The notes: a model not told the origin generated them from the letters alone. DNA of 64,000 bases from RUG100 sp034927505 (GCA_034927505.1 JAYFPY010000004.1:1-64000), one strand, 5' to 3'. Shown: positions 17,124 through 26,567, numbered from the stretch's first letter. Translations and numbers: made by a program.

Positions 17124-18491
17124 CTACCCTATGTATTTCTCTATCAGCTCGTCCTTGATCCTCTTCAGCTCTGCCTTCGGCAGCATCCTGAGAAGCTCCC
17201 AGCCGATATCCAATGTCTCTTCGATAGTCCTGCCGTTTTCGTACCCTTGCGAAACATATCTTTTTTCAAACTCTTCACTAAAACGTGCAAAGGTCAGATC
17301 CACATCAGTCAAAGCAGCTTCTCCCAGGATAGCCATCAGTTCCAGATTTGATTTGCCCTGAGCATAAGCCGCAAACAGCTGGTTCATAGTATCTGCGTGG
17401 TCTTCTCGGGTCTTGCCTTCACCGATGCCCTTGTCCTTCAGTCTTGAAAGAGAAGGAAGAACATCTATAGGCGGTCTGATCCCTTTTCTGTAAAGCTCCC
17501 TAGACAGGATTATCTGTCCTTCTGTGATATATCCTGTAAGGTCCGGTATCGGATGGGTTATGTCATCCTCCGGCATTGTCAGTATAGGTATCAGCGTTAT
17601 GGATCCTGCGTGTCCTTTCATCCTGCCGGCTCGTTCATACATGGTGGCCAGGTCAGTATAAAGATATCCCGGATATCCTCGCCTGCCCGGCACTTCTTTT
17701 CGTGCTGCCGATACTTCACGAAGAGCCTCTGCATAATTGGTTATGTCAGTCATTATTACCAGTACGTGCATGTCCAGTTCGAAAGCCAGATACTCGGCTG
17801 CCGTCAGTGCCATTCTCGGCGTGGCTATTCTTTCTACCGCCGGGTCATTGGCCAGGTTCATGAACATTACTGTTCTGTCTATGGCCCCTGTACGTCTGAA
17901 ATCCGATGCGAAATAATCGGCTTCCTCATAAGTGATGCCTATTGCTGCGAAAACAACAGCGAAATTCCCTGCATCTCCCGGCACTCTTGCCTGTCTGGCG
18001 ATCTGCGCCGCCAGTTCTGCATGAGGCAGTCCGCTTCCTGAGAATATCGGCAGCTTCTGACCACGGACCAGGGTATTCAGCCCATCTATGGCAGATACTC
18101 CCGTCTCGATGAACTCAGCCGGATAGTCACGAGCCGACGGATTCATCGGCAGTCCGTTTATATTCAGTTTCTTCGAAGCGATTATGTCGGGGCCGCCGTC
18201 TCTGGGATTTCCCATGCCATCGAACACTCGTCCCAGCATCTCCGGGGATACGGCAAGCTCGGTCCCTCTGCCGGAAAATCTTACAGCACTCTCCTTCAGG
18301 TTGATGCCGGCTGCACTTTCAAACAACTGCACCAACGCATCGCTGCCGTCGATTTCCAGGACTTTGCAGAGCCTAGTCTCGCCGTTGGGAAGAACGATCT
18401 CTCCCAGCTCGTCATATGTAACGCCTTCCACATCCCGGACCAGCACCAGAGGGCCGGCCACTTCCGATATGGTCTTATATTCTTTTCTCAT
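17124..18491 (-). CDS. atpB: V-type ATPase subunit B (non-catalytic head subunit)
   Basis: A 455-residue non-catalytic nucleotide-binding subunit. It lacks a Walker A loop and has IFSGSGLPHAELAAQIARQA instead, as expected for subunit B. EVSAARKEVPGRRGYPGYLY and ITLIPILTMPEDDITHPIPD are typical. It alternates with subunit A in the head. It overlaps the end of the subunit A gene by 4 nt. Confidence 0.96.
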   Translation of the reverse strand: MRKEYKTISEVAGPLVLVRDVEGVTYDELGEIVLPNGETRLCKVLEIDGSDALVQLFESAAGINLKESAVRFSGRGTELAVSPEMLGRVFDGMGNPRDGGPDIIASKKLNINGLPMNPSARDYPAEFIETGVSAIDGLNTLVRGQKLPIFSGSGLPHAELAAQIARQARVPGDAGNFAVVFAAIGITYEEADYFASDFRRTGAIDRTVMFMNLANDPAVERIATPRMALTAAEYLAFELDMHVLVIMTDITNYAEALREVSAARKEVPGRRGYPGYLYTDLATMYERAGRMKGHAGSITLIPILTMPEDDITHPIPDLTGYITEGQIILSRELYRKGIRPPIDVLPSLSRLKDKGIGEGKTREDHADTMNQLFAAYAQGKSNLELMAILGEAALTDVDLTFARFSEEFEKRYVSQGYENGRTIEETLDIGWELLRMLPKAELKRIKDELIEKYIG

Positions 18492-20263
18492 TGTTCTTCG
18501 TCCTCCTCACTGATCAGCTCCGATATTTCCTTTTTCAATTCCGCGGCGGTATCTTCATATGCCTTAGGCACATCTTTTTCTTCTATATATTTGAATCTGC
18601 CGATAGTTTCTCTCACCGGCAGAGCAGCCAGTTGATTGAAAGCAGCTCCCTTGCCGATAGCCTGTACGGAAAGTTCGTAGTATGACATGATCAGACGCAG
18701 CAGTTTGCACTGCTTGTCCGGTGAAGCAAATGTATCCACATCGTGGAACGCATTCTGATGAAGATAGTCCTCACGAATGGATTTGCACGCCTCCAGCTTT
18801 ATCCTGTCTTCGAATGAAAGGGCATCTACGCCGACCAGCTGTACTATTTCCTGCAGCTCGGCTTCCTCCTGCAGCAGCCTGATGGCATTTTCACGCAGTT
18901 TTGGAAATTCCGGATCTACATTCTCCTCGTACCAGCCCGCCAGCCTGTCCACATAAAGCGAATAACTGGACAGCCAGTTGATAGCCGGAAAATGTCTGGC
19001 ATAAGCCAGCTGAGCATCCAAAGACCAGAACACTTTTACTATACGCAAAGTTGCCTGGGATACCGGCTCGGAAATATCGCCTCCCGGAGGAGATACCGCG
19101 CCTATGGCAGACAGCGCCCCCGGGCGTCCTTCTTTGCCGAGAGATATAGTCCGGCCGGCACGTTCATAGAACTGAGCCAGACGGGAAGCCAGATAAGCCG
19201 GATACCCTTCTTCGCCCGGCATCTCTTCCAGACGTCCGGACATTTCTCTCAGGGCTTCGGCCCATCTTGAGGTGGAGTCGGCCATCAGCGCCACCGAATA
19301 TCCCATGTCTCTGAAATATTCAGCAATGGTTATGCCTGTGTATATGGAAGCTTCACGTGCCGCAACCGGCATGTCTGATGTATTGGCTATCAGTACAGTC
19401 CTCTTCATCAGAGACTCGCCGGTCCGAGGATCTTTCAGTTCAGGAAATTCGTTGAGAACTTCCGTCATCTCGTTTCCTCGCTCGCCGCATCCGATGTACA
19501 CGACTACATCTGCATCCGCCCACTTGGCCAGCTGATGCTGCACTACTGTTTTACCTGAACCGAATGGTCCCGGTACTGCGGCAACTCCGCCCTTTGCTAT
19601 CGGGAAAAAGGTATCGATGACTCTCTGCCCTGTTATAAGCGGCATGTCCGGCATCAACTTTTCCTTATACGGTCTTGCCACCCGGACAGGCCATTTCTGT
19701 ATCATGGTGATGTCCGATATGCTGCCGTCTTCTCCTTTGACACGGCACACCGTTTCTTCAATTGTAAAGCTGCCGCTCTCAATGGATTCGATCTTTCCTT
19801 TTATCCCTTTGGGAACCATTATTTTCTGTTCTATCACGACCGTTTCCTGAACAGTCCCTATGACATCTCCCTCGACGACTTCTTCTCCGGCAGAAACTAC
19901 AGGGACAAAATCCCATTTCTTTTCTCTGTCCAGAGGAGCCGCCTGAACGCCTCTTGTGATGTTGGTGCCGTATTTTTCATACATGATCTCCAGCGGTCTT
20001 TGTATGCCGTCGTAAATACTTTCGATCAGTCCCGGTCCCAGCTCCGCCGAAAGCTGTGCTCCGGTGGATACGACAGGTGCCCCCGGTCCCAGGCCTGCTG
20101 TGTCTTCATAGACCTGAATGGAAGCCATGTCTTCTCTCATTTCGATTATTTCTCCGATAAGTCCCAGATCGCCTACTCGCACTACGTCGAACATATCGGC
20201 ATCCTGCATGCCCGAAGCTACGACCAGCGGTCCCGAAACCTTTACTACTTTTCCCTGACTCAT
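18488..20263 (-). CDS. atpA: V-type ATPase subunit A (catalytic)
   Basis: A 591-residue catalytic subunit. Walker A is GPFGSGKTV, with the V/A-specific non-homologous insertion before it (about 110-190) and the arginine-containing SRWAEALREMSGRLEEMPGE region after it. It hydrolyses or synthesises ATP at the interface with subunit B. GGAGGTAATGATAA precedes the start, which overlaps the subunit F stop (ATGA). Confidence 0.97.
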   Translation of the reverse strand: MSQGKVVKVSGPLVVASGMQDADMFDVVRVGDLGLIGEIIEMREDMASIQVYEDTAGLGPGAPVVSTGAQLSAELGPGLIESIYDGIQRPLEIMYEKYGTNITRGVQAAPLDREKKWDFVPVVSAGEEVVEGDVIGTVQETVVIEQKIMVPKGIKGKIESIESGSFTIEETVCRVKGEDGSISDITMIQKWPVRVARPYKEKLMPDMPLITGQRVIDTFFPIAKGGVAAVPGPFGSGKTVVQHQLAKWADADVVVYIGCGERGNEMTEVLNEFPELKDPRTGESLMKRTVLIANTSDMPVAAREASIYTGITIAEYFRDMGYSVALMADSTSRWAEALREMSGRLEEMPGEEGYPAYLASRLAQFYERAGRTISLGKEGRPGALSAIGAVSPPGGDISEPVSQATLRIVKVFWSLDAQLAYARHFPAINWLSSYSLYVDRLAGWYEENVDPEFPKLRENAIRLLQEEAELQEIVQLVGVDALSFEDRIKLEACKSIREDYLHQNAFHDVDTFASPDKQCKLLRLIMSYYELSVQAIGKGAAFNQLAALPVRETIGRFKYIEEKDVPKAYEDTAAELKKEISELISEEDEEQ

Positions 20264-20586
20264 TTATCATTACCTCCAAACAGTATGTCTGCGCCTACGG
20301 CTCTTTTCACCGCTTCTCTCACATTCCTGATACCATTGCCGGATGCTCCGTCTTTGTTTGGTATGGGAATGATCGCAGGCAGACGCAGGTCCTTGTATTT
20401 GTCTGTTTCTTCTTCTATTTCTGCGGCAAGTCCCTCGGTGATATATATGATAGCGTATTCCTCGCCTGCCAGTTTGCCTACCAGCTCTGCAGCATGTGCG
20501 GCTTCCTCGCAGGGGAACACATCCAGACCTACCGCTCTGAACCCGGTCACCGTATCCCTGTCGCCTATAACGCCTATTTTATACAT
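20260..20586 (-). CDS. atpF: V-type ATPase subunit F (central stalk)
   Basis: A 108-residue subunit with the Rossmann-like core of NtpG/AtpF: the N-terminal YKIGVIGDRDTVTGFRAVG and EEYAIIYITEGLA in the middle. It binds subunit D in the rotor and modulates ATPase activity. The spacing to subunit C is 12 nt. Confidence 0.93.
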   Translation of the reverse strand: MYKIGVIGDRDTVTGFRAVGLDVFPCEEAAHAAELVGKLAGEEYAIIYITEGLAAEIEEETDKYKDLRLPAIIPIPNKDGASGNGIRNVREAVKRAVGADILFGGNDK

Positions 20587-20598
20587 TGCTATTTCTCC

Positions 20599-21606
20599 TT
20601 ATACATACGGTATGCGCAAAAGTCTTGTCACATCTTCCGCCGAAGATCCTGTCAGTTTCCCGTGCAGTATCATTCTAACATTGTCCAGCTCCCCCTCCTT
20701 GCCGTACCAGAATCCGGCAATCGGTTCTATGCCGGTGGTCACGAAGAAAGCTTTTTTGTTGTGTTCCATGAGAGCATCGTCCAGCAGTTTTTCATAAAGG
20801 ATAAAGTCGCCGTCTTCATCCAGCTCGCGGCCTCCTTCGGCGAGAGCCTTTTTCAGACCTCCGTCTATCATACGCTCCGCGATCTGAGAAAAAGATTCTT
20901 CGTAGCATCCCAGGAAAAAATCTTCCCTGAGGCTGCCTCCTTCAATGAAAATCTTCTTGAAAAACGACCAGGGCCTGTCTATGATCCTAAGCCTGGCAAA
21001 AGACTTCAGGTTCAAAGTATCTATTTTCATTTCCATGAAGTCTGTCAGAAACTCCGATTCAGTCTCTCTTACCGAGTCCGCCATGTCTTTGTAACAGGCC
21101 TTGTCCAGTATAAGATCTATCTCCTGCGGATCGCCGCCCCGCCCGTACATGTCCAGTGCCTCTGTCACGGCATCCCTCATAACGAGACGCATCCTGTCGT
21201 AATTCCGCTCCCGGATCATTGCCACCATCTCCATCCAGTCGATGTCTCCTGTAGATATGAGATAGTTATCGTCGGGAGTGATCCCCAGCAGTTCCGATTT
21301 CAGACACACCTTTATGTTGTGATAATCAAAAGGAAAAAGATAAGGTGCCATTTCTTCTCTGCCCGTCAGATTCTTGAAGATCATTTCGAACAGCTTTGTC
21401 TGCTCTCTTCTTATGAACGCCTCTACATCGCCGTCAGCCAGTTCTTTTGATTCTCCGTACCCGAACTCCTGCAGCACTGATACTGCCGAAGAAAGATCGG
21501 GACAGTTCACCATTCTGATCAGATCCTGCCATTTCATCAGTCTGCTGGCGTAGCACCCCGTATAAGCATCTGCAAATACATATTCGTCTTCATTTCTGAC
21601 TGCCAT
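20599..21606 (-). CDS. atpC: V-type ATPase subunit C (d-type ring adaptor)
   Basis: A 335-residue, mostly helical adaptor (subunit C of bacteria, d of eukaryotes) that seats the stalk on the membrane ring. AYTGCYASRLMKWQDLIRMVN near the N-terminus and FPFDYHNIKVCLKSE (about 90-104) are typical. It overlaps the end of subunit E by 17 nt. Confidence 0.92.
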   Translation of the reverse strand: MAVRNEDEYVFADAYTGCYASRLMKWQDLIRMVNCPDLSSAVSVLQEFGYGESKELADGDVEAFIRREQTKLFEMIFKNLTGREEMAPYLFPFDYHNIKVCLKSELLGITPDDNYLISTGDIDWMEMVAMIRERNYDRMRLVMRDAVTEALDMYGRGGDPQEIDLILDKACYKDMADSVRETESEFLTDFMEMKIDTLNLKSFARLRIIDRPWSFFKKIFIEGGSLREDFFLGCYEESFSQIAERMIDGGLKKALAEGGRELDEDGDFILYEKLLDDALMEHNKKAFFVTTGIEPIAGFWYGKEGELDNVRMILHGKLTGSSAEDVTRLLRIPYV

Positions 21607-22204
21607 TTTGATCCTCCTGATCCCCGAACAGCACTGCCGCGATTTCCGCTGTCAGGTCATTTCTGATCTCCTTTGCTATAGCTTCAATGGAAGCATTGTA
21701 CCAGGTGCTGCCTTTTCTGATCATAAGCCCACCGATGATATCCGCAGTTTCTTTTGAAACAGTGAATCCACCGCCGGTCGCTCCGTCTTTCAGTTTTGCA
21801 GTCAGCTTGTCTCCCAGTTCTTCCATGTCTTTTTTGTTCAGTATTATTTCACCTTCCGTCAGCCCGGAAGCACGCACCGTTCCTGAAAGAAACTCCAGAT
21901 ACTCATCACGGTCTCCCGGCTCCGCCACTTTTTTCATAGCCGAGTCAAAGCACTCGTCGATGATCTTCTGCTTTTGCTCCAGTATGATGTTCCTGCCGTC
22001 GATAGCCGCTACTGCACGTCTGCTTTCCAGCTGTTTCACTTTGTCTCTCTGCCCGTCTTTTTCAGCCCGAGCAGTTTTTTCTTCAGCTTTTTCCCTGGCG
22101 CTTTTTGTAATGGCCTCGGCCTCGCGAACAGCCTGCAGCATTTCCTCTTCGGCTTCCTTCCGGGCATCATCCGTTATTTTGGAAATGATTTTTTCTATGC
22201 TCAT
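21590..22204 (-). CDS. atpE: V-type ATPase subunit E (peripheral stalk)
   Basis: A 204-residue peripheral stalk subunit. The N-terminal half is a long charged coiled coil (about 10-85) and the C-terminal half is a small alpha/beta domain with GGFTVSKETADIIGGLMIRKG, as in bacterial E subunits. It pairs with the G/H subunit encoded at the head of the operon. Confidence 0.92.
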   Translation of the reverse strand: MSIEKIISKITDDARKEAEEEMLQAVREAEAITKSAREKAEEKTARAEKDGQRDKVKQLESRRAVAAIDGRNIILEQKQKIIDECFDSAMKKVAEPGDRDEYLEFLSGTVRASGLTEGEIILNKKDMEELGDKLTAKLKDGATGGGFTVSKETADIIGGLMIRKGSTWYNASIEAIAKEIRNDLTAEIAAVLFGDQEDQNGSQK

Positions 22205-22221
22205 TTCTTCACATCCTTTGC

Positions 22222-22692
22222 CTATATGCCGCTGTTGAACAATATGAGTATGGATATCAGCAGCCCGAATATGGCGTATGTTTCAACCATTGCTGCATAT
22301 ATGATCCCTTTTGCCATCTGATCCGGTCTTTTGCCCATGAGCATTATGCCCGCTGCCGCAGCTTTTCCCTGTCCGACACCTGACCAGATGCCGATAAGAG
22401 CTATGGGCAATCCGGAAGCCAGTACGATCCAGCCCTGGGTAACTGAAATATCCACCATGTTCCCCGAAAGGAAACCCGTTCTTACGAATATGAGGAACGT
22501 CATCAGAAGTCCGTATATCCCCTGGGTCCCCGGCAGTGCCTGAAGGACCAGAGTCTTACCGAATTTTTTCGGATCGTCGGCGAGAACTCCCGCCGCCGCC
22601 TGTCCGGCGATGCCTACTCCAAGGCCGCTTCCTATACCTGCCAAAGCTGCTATCGCTGCGCCTATCAGCGCCAATGCACTACCACTAATCAT
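22222..22692 (-). CDS. atpK: V-type ATPase subunit K (proteolipid), Na+-type ligands
   Basis: A 156-residue proteolipid made of two two-helix hairpins (four TM helices), forming the rotor ring. The ion site matches Enterococcus hirae NtpK: L53, T56 and Q57 in LPGTQG, Q108 in GVGQGK and E137 in MVETYA. Those five residues coordinate Na+ in the NtpK structure, so this enzyme is probably a Na+ pump. The start at 22692 is chosen because GGAGGT lies six nt upstream; the GTG at 22707 would lack a site. The start overlaps the end of subunit I by 8 nt. Confidence 0.94.
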   Translation of the reverse strand: MISGSALALIGAAIAALAGIGSGLGVGIAGQAAAGVLADDPKKFGKTLVLQALPGTQGIYGLLMTFLIFVRTGFLSGNMVDISVTQGWIVLASGLPIALIGIWSGVGQGKAAAAGIMLMGKRPDQMAKGIIYAAMVETYAIFGLLISILILFNSGI

Positions 22693-24727
22693 TATTGTTA
22701 CCTCCACTTAATTTCTGCTGCCGGTTCATTTGATCTTCCACCAGCTTGATATATTTTGTATCGTTGTCCAGCGGAGCGAAAGGTTCGCCTCCGTCCTCGT
22801 AGAACTTTCCGAAAAATTCTACATACTGCAGTCTGCTGGAATGTACGAATGCACCTAGTATATTTATCGCCATACTGAAAATGTGACCTACGATGCCTAT
22901 GAGTACCAGCGCTATGGCGCCCGTCAATCCGGTCCCTATCATGGAGCCCAGCAGGTTCACAACTGTCGCTATGACGCCCGTTGCCAGCCCCAGCGCCAGC
23001 AGTCTGGCATATGAAAGGATGTCCGATATGTATCCGGTGATCCCATATACAGCGCTCAGGCCACCTGTTATTTTTCCAACTATACCTTTGTTCTTTCGGC
23101 CTCCCGTGAGAAGGAGTATGGCCATGCCCGCGATGAATATATACTTGCCCGGAGTTACCAGCATAGCCGATATTGAGCTTCCGCCGATCCACAGTCCGGC
23201 GCCTATGATCACCAGGTACCACGAGAACACGTCGCACACAGCATCCATCGGCTTTCCTCTTTTGATCATCATATATGCATGTATGCCCATTCCCACGAAA
23301 AGATGGATGACTCCAAACAGGAGTGAGAATATGAGCAGCCTGGTCGGATCTTCCATGGGGCTGAACCAAACGGCGTTGATCACGATTTCTTTGTCGAACA
23401 CCGTACTGCCCCATGTCTGTATCAGATCTCCGAAAAATCCTCCGAACATGACCCCCCAGAACATTGTCGCTATTCCGCATATCATGAACATCCTTATCAT
23501 CTTTCCTGTCATTCCTTCAAGATCGAATTTCTTCAGTATGATAAAACAGCCTACCGTCATTACTAGTCCGTATCCGGCATCACTGAGCATGATACCGAAG
23601 AACAGTGCATAGAACACTGAGAATATGTTTGTCGGATCGAAGCCTTTGTAGTCCGGAAGAGAATACATATCCGTGACCGCCGAAAACGGTTTTGAAAATG
23701 TATTGGTCTGTATCATTACAGGTATTTCTTCCTCCGGTTCCGGTTCTCTGTATCCGAACCAGCAGCCTTCGCTCTCAAGAAGTTTCTCTACCGCTCCGCT
23801 GACCGGTGCGGGGATCCAGCCTTCCAGGCAAAATGTCCTTTTTGTCTTCAGAAATCCGGATTTTGCTTTTTCGTGATCCCTCTCGATCACCAGCTGATCT
23901 CCCAGGCATTCTATATCCATATGGAGAGGATATGCATCTCCTATTTCGTTCTGCACTCCCTGCAGCTGTTCTTCCAGCCGGCCGATCTCTTCTTGCATCC
24001 GCTCTATGTTTTCTGCAACTGTGCCGGAAAACCCTTTCATCGGCATAGGGGTGTATCCCCTCTGCTTGATGAAATCCATTATGACTCCGCGGTCCTCCTT
24101 CATGGACAGGAACAGCATGTACACCATATCCTTGTCCCGGCCTATTTCGCGGATGTATACATTTTCGTGCTCGTCGATCACGGTCTTAGTGATGGCGTCC
24201 ACATCAGCTGCCGCAGGGATTATCCCCAGATCTGTCACGGTATGCTGCGTCTCACAGTCTTCAAGGGGCACATCATATGTGACCCACGGCCCGAGTGAAG
24301 CCAGATCTGTATGTGTTTTATTGATCTTTTCCTGGAGCCCGTGGAGTTTTTCCGCCAGCTCCATTACATGATCTACATCACCGGAGATCTTTCCGCGGTT
24401 TTTCATCAGCTCTGAAAATTCGGATCTGGCCACGCTCCTTCTGGTATGAAACAGGGGATGTTTTGCATCGCCGTATTTATCCAGCGTATCCAGAGCGGTA
24501 TTGATCCGGCTGATCTCAGCATCGAGAGCAGTGACTGCCTCATCGTTGCCGTCTTTGTCCACGCCGTCAGGCAACAGCTCTCCTGTCCCTTCGCCCTCCG
24601 ATGAAGAAAACCACCTGCTCTGATCGGTCATCTGCATCATACCCAGGTCCATGAGTTTTGTGATCAGATCTTCTTTGATGTCATCCATACCGATGGCATC
24701 TATTTTTTTCATTTCAATTATTGACAC
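22685..24727 (-). CDS. atpI: V-type ATPase subunit I (membrane a-subunit)
   Basis: A 680-residue subunit with a cytoplasmic N-terminal half (about 1-335, coiled-coil rich) and seven to eight TM helices in the C-terminal half. FYALFFGIMLSDAGYG and the segment SDILSYARLLALGLATGVI contain the Arg that faces the ring's Glu and the ion half-channels. It forms the stator against subunit K. It overlaps the end of the first gene by 14 nt. Confidence 0.95.
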   Translation of the reverse strand: MSIIEMKKIDAIGMDDIKEDLITKLMDLGMMQMTDQSRWFSSSEGEGTGELLPDGVDKDGNDEAVTALDAEISRINTALDTLDKYGDAKHPLFHTRRSVARSEFSELMKNRGKISGDVDHVMELAEKLHGLQEKINKTHTDLASLGPWVTYDVPLEDCETQHTVTDLGIIPAAADVDAITKTVIDEHENVYIREIGRDKDMVYMLFLSMKEDRGVIMDFIKQRGYTPMPMKGFSGTVAENIERMQEEIGRLEEQLQGVQNEIGDAYPLHMDIECLGDQLVIERDHEKAKSGFLKTKRTFCLEGWIPAPVSGAVEKLLESEGCWFGYREPEPEEEIPVMIQTNTFSKPFSAVTDMYSLPDYKGFDPTNIFSVFYALFFGIMLSDAGYGLVMTVGCFIILKKFDLEGMTGKMIRMFMICGIATMFWGVMFGGFFGDLIQTWGSTVFDKEIVINAVWFSPMEDPTRLLIFSLLFGVIHLFVGMGIHAYMMIKRGKPMDAVCDVFSWYLVIIGAGLWIGGSSISAMLVTPGKYIFIAGMAILLLTGGRKNKGIVGKITGGLSAVYGITGYISDILSYARLLALGLATGVIATVVNLLGSMIGTGLTGAIALVLIGIVGHIFSMAINILGAFVHSSRLQYVEFFGKFYEDGGEPFAPLDNDTKYIKLVEDQMNRQQKLSGGNNND

Positions 24728-25040
24728 CGGTCCTCACGATCCTTTCTGCTATCAACGCGGCGGCCTGTTCCTTTTTTGCTGCAGCCTTTTCAGCTATACT
24801 GCCGCATTCAGATTTGGTTTTTTCAAGATATTCCTTATATTCTTTTTCGGCCTGCTGTCTCCCCTCCTCGATCAAAGCATCATAGTCCTGTTTCGCCTTC
24901 TTCTCGGCTGCCGCGACTATGTCATCTGCTTCTGCTCCGGCCTGCGCGATCTTTTTCCTGGATTCTGTTTTTGCATTTTTCGATATCTTTTCGGCCTCAT
25001 CTTCGCTGCTTTTGATTTTGGATAATTCGTCCATGAACAA
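24714..25040 (-). CDS. V-type ATPase subunit G/H (peripheral stalk)
   Basis: A roughly 108-residue, highly charged helical protein (Lys/Glu/Ala heptads throughout, e.g. AAAEKKAKQDYDALIEEG) typical of the small G/H peripheral stalk subunit that pairs with E. Start choice is ambiguous. AAGGAGG (25055-25049) lies 8 nt before a TTG at 25040, the best spacing; the GTG at 25049 overlaps the ribosome site, and the ATG at 25034 is 14 nt away. It is the first gene of the operon. Confidence 0.85.
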   Translation of the reverse strand: MFMDELSKIKSSEDEAEKISKNAKTESRKKIAQAGAEADDIVAAAEKKAKQDYDALIEEGRQQAEKEYKEYLEKTKSECGSIAEKAAAKKEQAAALIAERIVRTGVNN

Positions 25041-25067
25041 TTCGCTCACCTCCTTGCTCCGGCTTTA

Positions 25068-25138
25068 GATCCTATAAAAAATGCAGCCCTTACATTTTTT
25101 CGGATCTGCAGTCGGCAACTTCCTTATATTCAATTATA
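25068..25138 (-). promoter_or_regulatory. Promoter and 5' leader hairpin of the V-ATPase operon
   Basis: A perfect TATAAT lies at 25138-25133 on the coding strand, without a clear -35. Downstream in the leader GATCC/GGATC and AAAAAATG/CATTTTTT (25068-25106) form a 13-bp imperfect hairpin around a 9-nt loop, ending 13 nt before the ribosome site. It could tune translation or act as an attenuator. A TTATC-A-GATAA palindrome lies just upstream of the -10. The rest of the 25041-25309 gap is AT-rich and empty. Confidence 0.45.
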
Positions 25139-25285
25139 CTATGTTTATCAGATAAGTAAATAATTGTCTGAAAATTAACAAGGATTTTTTAACAATTTTG
25201 CTGTTATATATTTATTGATATGTGGCTATTTTTAGAAATTTAATGTTAATATATGGTATTTGTAATAACTTTTAAGCTGCCATTT

Positions 25286-25325
25286 GCGCCTGTGGCTGAC
25301 CTTTTGTGTTCAGTCAGCCGGGCGC
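25286..25325 (-). terminator. Hairpin at the 3' end of the aldo/keto reductase gene
   Basis: GCGCC/GGCGC and GGCTGAC/GTCAGCC form a two-part stem (25286-25300 with 25313-25325) whose loop contains the TGA stop codon at 25310-25312. No U-tract follows on the minus strand, so it may protect the transcript end or act as a weak terminator. Confidence 0.4.
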
Positions 25326-26467
25326 ATCATTTTGTTCTTTACGAACCATCTGGCCGGTTTGAATCCCGGTACTTCCAGACGGCGTTTAACTTTTTTCATC
25401 ATATCCGGAATCGGTATGGACTGGGGACAGTGCTCCAGACACTTCCCGCACTGCCTGCACACGCTCGCATATGACGGTTCTTTCGAAAATGCTGTGATCA
25501 TGAAATACTCTTTGATCCCGTGGAAATATCCGTCCATATAGCTGGAATTATAGCAGCGGAAACAGGCCGGAATATTGACCCCGAAGGGACACGGCATGCA
25601 GTATGCACATCCTGTGCATCCTATTTTTATGCTGTTGTTTATGCTTTTACACAGTTTTTCATAAAACTCAAAGTCCCCATCCGTCAGACTGTTCTCCGGA
25701 GTATTTTCAGCGACTCTGACATTTTCATCGATCATTTCGACGGAATTCATTCCGGAAAGGACCATAGTCACATCCGTCTGATCCCACAGCCACTTCAACG
25801 CCCACTCTGCGGCAGATCTGCCATGCTCTTCTTTTTCGATCAGTTCCTTTGCTTCCCCGGGAAGCCGGTCCACCAGCAGCCCGCCTCTCAAAGGTTCCAT
25901 TATAAATACCGGCACGCCCTTTTCCGCCGCATGCTCTACGCCCGCCCGTCCGGCCTGACTGTTTTCGTCCATATAGTTGTACTGGACCTGGGCGAATTCC
26001 CAGTCATAGGCATCGATCAACTCCATGAAGTTTTTATTGCCGCCGTGATATGAAAAGCCGATATGCCCTATGGCACCCGAATTCTTCTTTCTTTCGATCC
26101 AGTCCGTGATCCCCAAATCGACGAGCCGGTCCCACGTCCCAACATCTGGAAGCATGTGCATCAGATAGTAGTCTATATGATCTGTCCGCAGTCTCTTCAG
26201 CTGTGTATCGAAATACTTGTCAAAGTCTTCCGGTTTTTTGAGCATATAGTTGGGGATCTTGGTTGCGATCTTCATCCTGTCCCGGCAGTCGTTCCTTTCG
26301 ATGATCTTTCCCAGCAGTTCTTCGTTTCCCGAATATATATATGCCGTATCAAAATAGTTTATCCCGCTGTCCAGTGCATGCATTATCATGTTTTCAGTTT
26401 TCTCAAGATCTTTGGGCAGGCGCATGCAGCCAAAACCCAGTCTCGATATTTCGTTTTTATATATCAT
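25310..26467 (-). CDS. Aldo/keto reductase with C-terminal 4Fe-4S ferredoxin domain
   Basis: A 385-residue protein. The N-terminal aldo/keto reductase barrel (about 1-280) has the catalytic Asp/Tyr segment NYFDTAYIYSG, a Lys in KIATKIP and a His in YYLMHML. The C-terminal part has CTGCAYCMPCPFGVNIP and CRQCGKCLEHCPQSIPIP, two Cys motifs for iron-sulfur clusters. Such fusions are common in anaerobes, but the substrate is unknown. The start at 26467 begins the recognisable MIYKNEISRLGFGCMRLP; longer reading to 26737 has no homology signal and crosses the hairpin repeats. There is no Shine-Dalgarno, and a TGGTATAAT box lies 9 nt upstream, suggesting a leaderless or very short-leader transcript. 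Confidence 0.88.
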   Translation of the reverse strand: MIYKNEISRLGFGCMRLPKDLEKTENMIMHALDSGINYFDTAYIYSGNEELLGKIIERNDCRDRMKIATKIPNYMLKKPEDFDKYFDTQLKRLRTDHIDYYLMHMLPDVGTWDRLVDLGITDWIERKKNSGAIGHIGFSYHGGNKNFMELIDAYDWEFAQVQYNYMDENSQAGRAGVEHAAEKGVPVFIMEPLRGGLLVDRLPGEAKELIEKEEHGRSAAEWALKWLWDQTDVTMVLSGMNSVEMIDENVRVAENTPENSLTDGDFEFYEKLCKSINNSIKIGCTGCAYCMPCPFGVNIPACFRCYNSSYMDGYFHGIKEYFMITAFSKEPSYASVCRQCGKCLEHCPQSIPIPDMMKKVKRRLEVPGFKPARWFVKNKMMRPAD

Positions 26468-26476
26468 AATATTTTC

Positions 26477-26485
26477 ATTATACCA
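26477..26485 (-). promoter_or_regulatory. Extended -10 promoter of the aldo/keto reductase gene
   Basis: On the minus strand the sequence is TGGTATAAT, a perfect extended -10 (TGnTATAAT). It ends 9 nt before the ATG, so transcription would start about 3 nt upstream of the start codon. No -35 box is evident, as extended -10 promoters allow. Confidence 0.5.
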
Positions 26486-26538
26486 CTTATGCAATCCAAC
26501 TACACGAGCGGTCTTTTCGAGTGCGAAGAGCCCCGGCA

Positions 26539-26567
26539 GATGCTGTTTGCTGAATGTAAACAGCATC
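26539..26567. other. Perfect 10-bp hairpin in the 26.5 kb intergenic region
   Basis: GATGCTGTTT (26539-26548) pairs with AAACAGCATC (26558-26567) around a 9-nt loop. It directly abuts the next hairpin at 26568. It is in the 308-nt gap between the divergent aldo/keto reductase and GIY-YIG genes and lies upstream of both promoters' transcripts, so it is probably not in either mRNA. Confidence 0.55.
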
